DNA of 53,807 nucleotides from Candidatus Staskawiczbacteria bacterium RIFCSPHIGHO2_02_FULL_43_16 (GTDB lineage Bacteria > Patescibacteriota > Minisyncoccia > Minisyncoccales > Staskawiczbacteraceae), in contig MHOU01000008.1 in assembly GCA_001821935.1 (NCBI GenBank), positions 1 through 53,807 on the forward strand, written 5' to 3'. A program made the position numbers and the translations under genes. Under the pieces are notes generated by a model that worked only from the letters and a program-made list of their open reading frames with translations, did no database searches and was not told the DNA's origin. Numbering within the stretch: position 1 is the first letter of the stretch; each line of letters starts with the position of its first letter. Positions 48,875 to 53,807 of this stretch are shown here, piece after piece.

Positions 48875-49933
48875 ATGGATTTTCCTATTTTTAAGACTAA
48901 AACCGGCGAGAAAACATTTGACTTGACGGATGCAAAAGATCGTCAGGCGTATTTTGAATACAAAGCCGGGGCGGAAATTAAAAAGCTGCAGGATTACCTA
49001 AAAGATAAAACCTTTATCGTGTATTTGCTGGGAAAAAAATCTTCCGGAAAGGGCACCTATGCCAAAATGTTCAAGGAAGTTATTGACTCCCAAAAGATAG
49101 AGCATCTTTCCATCGGGGATATGATCCGCGGCTTTGATGAAGCCCTCAAAAACCCGGCCAAAAAACAGGAATTAGTTGATTTTTTGCACAAAAAATACCG
49201 CGGGCCCGTTTCCGTGGAGGATATTATTAAGGCCATGGAGAATCGGTCAACGAAAGTACTGTTGCCCTCAGAATTGATTTTGGCGTTAACGGAAAGGGAA
49301 ATTTCAAAGATGGGTAAAAAAGCTATTTTTTTAGATGGTTTTCCGCGCGACTTGGATCAGGTTTCTTATTCGTTGTTTTTTAAAAACCTGATTGATTACC
49401 GCCAAGATCCGGATATTTTTGTCCTAATAGATGTCCCAACTAATGTCATTGATGAAAGAGTTAAATATCGGTTAATTTGCCCCCTGTGCAATACGTCCAG
49501 GAATTTGAAATTGTTGCCTACCAAACATGTCGGCTATGATGCCGAGCGCAATTCGTATTATCTGATGTGCGATAATGCCAGCTGCAGCGGAGCCCGCATG
49601 ATTACCAAAGAGGGGGATGAGTTGGGCATTGAGCCGATCAAAGAAAGGCTGGATAAAGACGGGCTGTTGATGGGACAAATTTATAATATGCACGGAATCA
49701 AAAGGATATTGTTGCGTAATTCCATTCCCGTAAATAAAACGAAAGAACACTACGATGATTATGAAATTACTCCGGAGTACCATTATACATTTGACTTTGC
49801 ATTGCAAAAAGTAACGGTCCAAGAAAAACCCTGGGAAGTAAAAGATGATGAAGGCAATGCGGTTAATTCTTTAATGCCTCCGCCGGTGGTGGTTTCTTTA
49901 ATAAAGCAGATGGTGGCAATCTTGGAGTTATAA
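48875..49933 (+). CDS. Adenylate-kinase-like nucleotide kinase, extended
   Basis: 352 residues, far longer than the usual 215. P-loop LLGKKSSGKGTYAKMF lies near residue 51, behind a 45-residue N-terminal extension. IFLDGFPRDLDQ is the AMP-binding motif, and the LID has CPLCNTSRNLKLLPTKH ... MCDNASC with four Cys, a zinc-type LID. The C-terminal 80 residues are also extra. Kinase function likely; whether AMP is the true substrate is uncertain. Confidence 0.85.
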   Translation: MDFPIFKTKTGEKTFDLTDAKDRQAYFEYKAGAEIKKLQDYLKDKTFIVYLLGKKSSGKGTYAKMFKEVIDSQKIEHLSIGDMIRGFDEALKNPAKKQELVDFLHKKYRGPVSVEDIIKAMENRSTKVLLPSELILALTEREISKMGKKAIFLDGFPRDLDQVSYSLFFKNLIDYRQDPDIFVLIDVPTNVIDERVKYRLICPLCNTSRNLKLLPTKHVGYDAERNSYYLMCDNASCSGARMITKEGDELGIEPIKERLDKDGLLMGQIYNMHGIKRILLRNSIPVNKTKEHYDDYEITPEYHYTFDFALQKVTVQEKPWEVKDDEGNAVNSLMPPPVVVSLIKQMVAILEL

Positions 49934-49937
49934 ACAC

Positions 49938-49965
49938 TTGACTTGGTTTTTGGAAGAGTTACAAT
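49938..49965 (+). promoter_or_regulatory. Promoter without a gene downstream
   Basis: TTGACT (49938-49943), 16-bp spacer, TACAAT (49960-49965). It would read into the candidate small RNA ending at the terminator at 50096. Confidence 0.55.
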
Positions 49966-49971
49966 GAAGAT

Positions 49972-50128
49972 AGCTCTGAGGTCCAGTAAATATTCTATAT
50001 TACATTTATCAAGGGAGTCCAATATTTGTTTTAGCCTTGGTTAAGACTTGAGGACACCCACTTAAAATTTCATAGAAATTTTAAAGGATGTCAGGGCAGC
50101 AAAAAAATCACCGCATGGTGATTTTTTT
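49972..50128 (+). ncRNA. Candidate small RNA
   Basis: Between a promoter (49938) and a strong terminator (50096) there is no credible gene; the longest frame has 26 codons. The segment holds a stem-loop, GACA-CC-CTT and AAAATTTC facing GAAATTTT-AAAGG-TGTC around ATAG (50053-50092). About 155 bases. Could be a 6S-like or other regulatory RNA; no family recognised. Confidence 0.4.
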
Positions 50129-50133
50129 GCTGC
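50096..50133 (+). terminator. Strong terminator of the candidate small RNA
   Basis: GCAGCAAAAAAATCACC (50096-50112), loop GCAT, perfectly complementary strand to 50133 with seven T. Confidence 0.88.
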
Positions 50134-50205
50134 TGGAAGTGTGAAGTTATCCACATTGTTGACAACTTTTTTTAGTGGTAAAATGAATGAATATTTCTAA
50201 TATCT

Positions 50206-50285
50206 AATCTTTAAATTACGAAATGCTTTCAGGAGAAAAGACCTGAAAAGAAAATATTAAACGTGCATTTCGTAATTCAAAGATT
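50206..50285. repeat. 80-bp palindromic element, relative of the one at 1682
   Basis: AATCTTTAAATTACGAAATGC (as 50206-50226) faces its complement at 50265-50285 with one mismatch. Inside, TTTCAGG and CCTGAAA form a smaller stem. The ends share ATTACGAAATGC with 1682-1852. It lies directly before the TTG start of the surface protein. Confidence 0.8.
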
Positions 50286-50295
50286 CTAATACATT

Positions 50296-52716
50296 TTGGG
50301 CAAGTTTTTTGTATTTTTATTTATTGTTGTTACAGCTATAGGTTTGCCAGCGCAAGCGGTTTTTGCTTCAACTACTGACGGCACTATTTCCGGTTACGCC
50401 TGGTCCAGCCAGATTGGCTGGATTAATTTTGGCACTACCAATGGGAACACGCACATTACCGATTCTGTGGTAACTGGATATGCTTGGAATGAAAACATGG
50501 GTCGCATTAATTTAGACCCTACTAATAGCGGCGTGGTAAATAATAGCGAGGGTACTCTTTCAGGAAAAGCTTGGTGTGAAGGCACGGGGTGGATAAATTT
50601 TAGTGGGGTGACGGTAAGTTCTTCAGGTGTATTTTCCGGAACGGCAACAGGAGATAATAATGTAAGTATTAATTTTAATTGCGCTAACTGTAACGTAACC
50701 ACAGACTGGCGGCCAGCTAGTACCCGTTCTTCGGGCGGCGGGGGGGGGTCGGTATCTGGCGGTGGCGGTGGTGGCGAGACTAGCGGAACTTATGATGGAC
50801 CGTTTGGTATTGTCATAAATAATGAAAATCAGTATACCAACAGTAAAAATGTTACACTTTCTCTTAAAGGGGGCGTAGTTGTGGATAAAATGATGGTTTC
50901 TGATAATGTGGATTTTGCCAACGCTTTCCAAGAACTTTTTTCTGAGAATAAAAATTGGGTACTGCCCGGATCCGATGGCTTAAAAACGGTGTATGCTAAA
51001 TTTTATAATACCCAGGGCCTTGTTTCGCCCATCGTATCGGCCAATATTATATTAGACACCCAGCCGCCACTTATTAATCTTGGCGTTTTAAAAAAATCGT
51101 ATGATACGGTTGAACAGATTGCCATTACCGGAACCGCAGAGCCCGGTGCCCAGGTTATTTTTTTGTTGGATGGTTATTATGGAATTGTGCCAAGCGACCA
51201 ATGGGGCAATTGGGTGCTGCCTGTCGGCAATTTGGGAATAGGTAACCATCAAGTAGAGGTTTTTGCTAAAGATTTGGCGGGCAATGCAAGCCCCGTTATA
51301 AAAGCTGGATTTTCAGTGTACGACACGCCCATACCTTATCAACCCCCTGTCGTGGATATTTTTAAAAAATTGACCGAAGGCATTCAATTTTTATTCCCCC
51401 AGTTTTTTAAGCCAAAGGAATTACCCAAAGTTGCCATTACCGTTCCCCAAATTACTCCGCCCGCGTTTAAGGGAGCTTTTCACTATATTTCAACCATGAC
51501 CCTGGCCAGGCTAGTGCTGCAGCCCTTGCCTTCAGATGTAAAACTTCTTGCCCAAAAATTTCCCCAAGTGCAAAAAACCTTTAACGAAGTCGGGGTTAAT
51601 AAAATTACGGATCTTCAAAAACTTTCCAATGCCAATTTAAAATTGCCCAATCTCACTGAAACTGTATTGCCCAAACCAACCATCGCAGTTGGGAAGTTTG
51701 CGGTGCCCAAAGGAGTACCCATTGAAAAATTATCAGCTATTGCCAAAAACAGCATTCCTTCGGAAATTGTGTTCGCTAAAGTTGCCGGTGGGTTGGTTGA
51801 TTTAAATGTGGCGCTGTCAATTAACAACCAGGGAAAACCGGTACAAACCATTAAAGTTCTTTCCAGCCAGCATTTACAGTTGGTGGTAAGAACCGAACAG
51901 GAAGTTAGAAAAATGACCGGATATGTGGTGTTTAAATCAAAAAAATATAATTCCCCATCCGTCAAATCTGATTTAAATACTATGTCAGCTTCACTGCTGT
52001 TTGCCAATCCCAGCTTGGCGGCGTTGGCCGAGCCAAGCATCAAAATTCCCATTGAAGGAGCAACTCAAAAAATAAATACACAGGAATTCCCAGATGCATC
52101 AACCATAGAAAAAAGACTGGTAATTTCTGAATTTGAATACCAAGACAGTGGAAACGGAGTTTATATTTCTACCATCCAAACTCCGGTGGTTGACGGTGAG
52201 TATGAAATTATTACCGTCATTGATTACGTGGACGGTGATCAGGAAAAAGAAATAAAACTGATTACGTTAATTGACCCCGAGGGATATATTTATGAAAAAA
52301 ACGGGGATATGGAAACCCGAATTGCCGGAGCTATCGCTTCTTTATATTGGTTAAACCCCGAAAGCAAGCAGTATGAACTTTGGCCGGCCAAAGAATTCCA
52401 GCAGGAAAACCCCCAGACCACAGACATCCGGGGAACTTATTCATTTTTAGTGCCCGAAGGATATTATTATTTAAAGGTCGACTCTCCCGGATATTTAAGT
52501 TATGACGGGAAACCCTTTGAAGTGAAAGAGGGGAGCGGGATTCATATCAACATTGAACTGAAAACCAAATATTGGTTTTTGAACATAGTTGACTGGAAAA
52601 CAATTCTATTGGTTGCGGTTGTCTTGATGTTACTCTATAACTTTTATCGGGATAAAATTCGGGAGAAACAAAAAAATAACATACAAGTAAGTAATATACA
52701 AAATGGAATTAAATAA
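50296..52716 (+). CDS. Large surface protein with G-W repeats and Ig-like domain
   Basis: 806 residues from TTG 50296. Signal peptide MGKFFVFLFIVVTAIGLPAQ with cleavage after FAS; then repeats such as GTISGYAWSSQIGWINFGTT, GYAWNENMGRINL and GKAWCEGTGWINF, a Gly-rich linker, a cadherin- or Big-type beta domain (TGTAEPGAQVIFLLDGYYGI, then AKDLAGNASP) and a long helical/beta part with a membrane helix near 767-785 and basic tail. A cell-surface protein typical of Patescibacteria. The start lies just after a palindromic element. Confidence 0.8.
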   Translation: MGKFFVFLFIVVTAIGLPAQAVFASTTDGTISGYAWSSQIGWINFGTTNGNTHITDSVVTGYAWNENMGRINLDPTNSGVVNNSEGTLSGKAWCEGTGWINFSGVTVSSSGVFSGTATGDNNVSINFNCANCNVTTDWRPASTRSSGGGGGSVSGGGGGGETSGTYDGPFGIVINNENQYTNSKNVTLSLKGGVVVDKMMVSDNVDFANAFQELFSENKNWVLPGSDGLKTVYAKFYNTQGLVSPIVSANIILDTQPPLINLGVLKKSYDTVEQIAITGTAEPGAQVIFLLDGYYGIVPSDQWGNWVLPVGNLGIGNHQVEVFAKDLAGNASPVIKAGFSVYDTPIPYQPPVVDIFKKLTEGIQFLFPQFFKPKELPKVAITVPQITPPAFKGAFHYISTMTLARLVLQPLPSDVKLLAQKFPQVQKTFNEVGVNKITDLQKLSNANLKLPNLTETVLPKPTIAVGKFAVPKGVPIEKLSAIAKNSIPSEIVFAKVAGGLVDLNVALSINNQGKPVQTIKVLSSQHLQLVVRTEQEVRKMTGYVVFKSKKYNSPSVKSDLNTMSASLLFANPSLAALAEPSIKIPIEGATQKINTQEFPDASTIEKRLVISEFEYQDSGNGVYISTIQTPVVDGEYEIITVIDYVDGDQEKEIKLITLIDPEGYIYEKNGDMETRIAGAIASLYWLNPESKQYELWPAKEFQQENPQTTDIRGTYSFLVPEGYYYLKVDSPGYLSYDGKPFEVKEGSGIHINIELKTKYWFLNIVDWKTILLVAVVLMLLYNFYRDKIREKQKNNIQVSNIQNGIK

Positions 52717-53086
52717 TTCAGTGCAAACAAATAAAAAAAGCATTCTGCTAATGGTCGTCGTGGCGGCTCTTCTGGTAGCAGTTGTCTTTTTCGCCGTTCA
52801 GAGTTTTGTGAAAGTTCAGGAAGTCAGGGAAGCCCAAAAAGAACTGGCCCGGCAGAAAACCAATGTCAAAGTGGTTAACTTCTTAAGCTTATTTATCCAA
52901 AAAGTATTAAAAACCGACAAAGAGATTTCTTTTGAAGACCGGCTGAAACTGGAAAATGCCATACGCGATATTAATGACCCGGAAATTTTGGCAAAGTGGG
53001 AACAGTTTACCGGCGGCACTAATGAGGCGGAAATCCAGGCCGGAGTGAAAAATTTATTGGAAATCTTGGTGAGAAAGATGTATTAG
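52703..53086 (+). CDS. Hypothetical single-pass membrane protein
   Basis: 127 residues. One helix (about 13-36) after a short basic start, then a helical outer part (VREAQKELARQKTNVKVVNF and FEDRLKLENAIRDIND). Overlaps the surface protein end by 14 bases, so translated with it. No family recognised. Confidence 0.6.
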   Translation: MELNNSVQTNKKSILLMVVVAALLVAVVFFAVQSFVKVQEVREAQKELARQKTNVKVVNFLSLFIQKVLKTDKEISFEDRLKLENAIRDINDPEILAKWEQFTGGTNEAEIQAGVKNLLEILVRKMY

Positions 53087-53138
53087 CTTTCTGCTTTTTG
53101 ATAGTTGCCGGGCTCGGTAATTTTTAAAAAGCAGAAAG
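53087..53138. repeat. Hairpin between surface genes
   Basis: CTTTCTGCTTTTT (53087-53099) pairs with AAAAAGCAGAAAG (53126-53138) with a 26-base loop. A TGGTAAAAT box lies further on, before the next gene. Confidence 0.6.
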
Positions 53139-53224
53139 TTATTGCATTGAAGATTATGCACAGGGCGAGTACTGTCTTTTGTGGTAAAATAAATAAATAA
53201 TTTAGTGAATATAAGTTGCTAACA

Positions 53225-53807
53225 TTGAAAAATATTTCTAAAAAATTAAGACAAATCTTCTGGCCCAAAGAAGGGAATTTGTTTTCCTCATTGATTACTG
53301 GATTAGTTTTGGCCGGTTTGTTTTCTACGGCATTCTATGTCTTTGCCTTACCGTATAGTCCGGGTGAAACTACTGATCCTTCCTGTCTCCCAACCGATGC
53401 CAATTGCACTGTAACCGAATCAGTGCCATACACGGGAGCCACCGCCGCGGTTGATTTGGGCAGTAAAAATATAACCACTACCGGCACCGGATCTTTTGGT
53501 TCATTAAGTCTGACTACCACTTCTTTGACCGTAGGTAATGGAGGAACTGGCAATTCATCGCTTACTGCCTACGCGCTTTTATCAGGAGGAACCACTACGA
53601 CTGGCGCCCTTCAACAAATTTCCGGAGTGGGAACTTCAGGCCAGGTATTAACTTCAAACGGAGCGGGGGTTTTGCCAACTTGGCAAACAGGATCGGGTGG
53701 GGGAGCTAGTACTGCTTTGGATAACCTCGCCTCCGTAGCCATCAACACCTCTTTAATCTCTGACACCGATGACACCGACGACCTGGGTTCAGCCACCGTA
53801 GAATGGA
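53225..53807 (+). CDS. Large surface protein, N-terminal part (partial)
   Basis: Open to the right edge, about 194 residues visible from TTG 53225. Signal or anchor helix FSSLITGLVLAGLFSTAFYV, then ALPYSPGETTDPSCLPTDAN and a Thr/Gly/Ser-rich part of short strands (TGTGSFGSLSLTTTSLTVGN, then GTSGQVLTSNGAGVLPTWQT). The latter resembles tail-fibre or collagen-like surface proteins of Patescibacteria. A better start may exist; no ribosome site is clear. No stop in the window. Confidence 0.75.
   Translation, partial: MKNISKKLRQIFWPKEGNLFSSLITGLVLAGLFSTAFYVFALPYSPGETTDPSCLPTDANCTVTESVPYTGATAAVDLGSKNITTTGTGSFGSLSLTTTSLTVGNGGTGNSSLTAYALLSGGTTTTGALQQISGVGTSGQVLTSNGAGVLPTWQTGSGGGASTALDNLASVAINTSLISDTDDTDDLGSATVEW

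Overview
The window looks like a chromosomal segment of a Candidate Phyla Radiation (Patescibacteria, Parcubacteria-like) bacterium. The reasons are gene content and style: DUF5667, DUF4382, DUF378 and DUF5679 proteins, a Gmad2/GerMN lipoprotein-like gene, SWIB/MDM2, the DUF2779 nuclease, a type IV pilus-like assembly operon, large surface proteins with G-W repeat motifs, short ATP synthase delta and epsilon subunits, and AT-rich intergenic repeat families. TGA is used as a stop, so this is the standard bacterial code rather than the UGA=Gly code of Gracilibacteria/SR1. The assignment is inference; no rRNA or tRNA gene was recognised.

Layout. 1-3.2 kb: an ECF sigma factor end, a DUF5667 membrane protein, a YggT-like protein and two secreted or anchored proteins. 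3.4-8.0 kb: a DUF2779 nuclease, a 482-residue Cas12/TnpB-like protein whose RuvC-like core seems to lack its acidic residues, a short Cas1, a structured leader and a CRISPR array (seven full 39-nt repeats, one truncated, spacers 31-33 nt). No cas2 was found. This is the strongest candidate for an undescribed system. 8.1-15.4 kb: small housekeeping and accessory genes, including HAD phosphatase, SDR, cold-shock protein, PD-(D/E)XK nuclease, a thioredoxin/DsbB pair, an AdoMetDC-like protein and an NDK-like protein. 15.4-19.2 kb: an AT-rich cluster of a glycosyltransferase, NUDIX, HAD and FkbM methyltransferase. 19.3-21.4 kb: a histidine kinase and an orphan gene. 21.7-32.5 kb: a pilus assembly operon (pilB, pilC, three prepilin-like genes, a PilX-like protein, pilM, pilN, pilO and a CheY-like receiver), interrupted by a VOC gene and a BRO/DinD gene. 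32.5-33.6 kb, minus strand: a polytopic membrane protein. 33.8-41.4 kb: an F-type ATP synthase operon, interrupted by a hypothetical gene and a toxin-antitoxin module. 41.5-49.9 kb: tgt, superoxide dismutase, HD hydrolase, TrmH methyltransferase, GNAT, SWIB, ComEC-like hydrolase and adenylate-kinase-like genes. 50.3 kb to the end: large surface proteins.

Three themes cut across the window. First, repeats are abundant and sit in informative places. A 103-104 bp inverted-repeat element, flanked by 4-bp TTNA duplications, is present three times, twice inside prepilin leader regions. A hairpin with compensatory base changes precedes two unrelated genes. Short palindromes are inserted in frame in ATP synthase and other enzyme genes. 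Second, at least six genes have a -10 box ending exactly six bases before the ATG, which predicts leaderless transcripts, whereas a smaller set uses strong Shine-Dalgarno sites. Third, the ATP synthase c subunit carries a two-glutamate motif with the Ser/Thr/Tyr signature of sodium-binding rotors.
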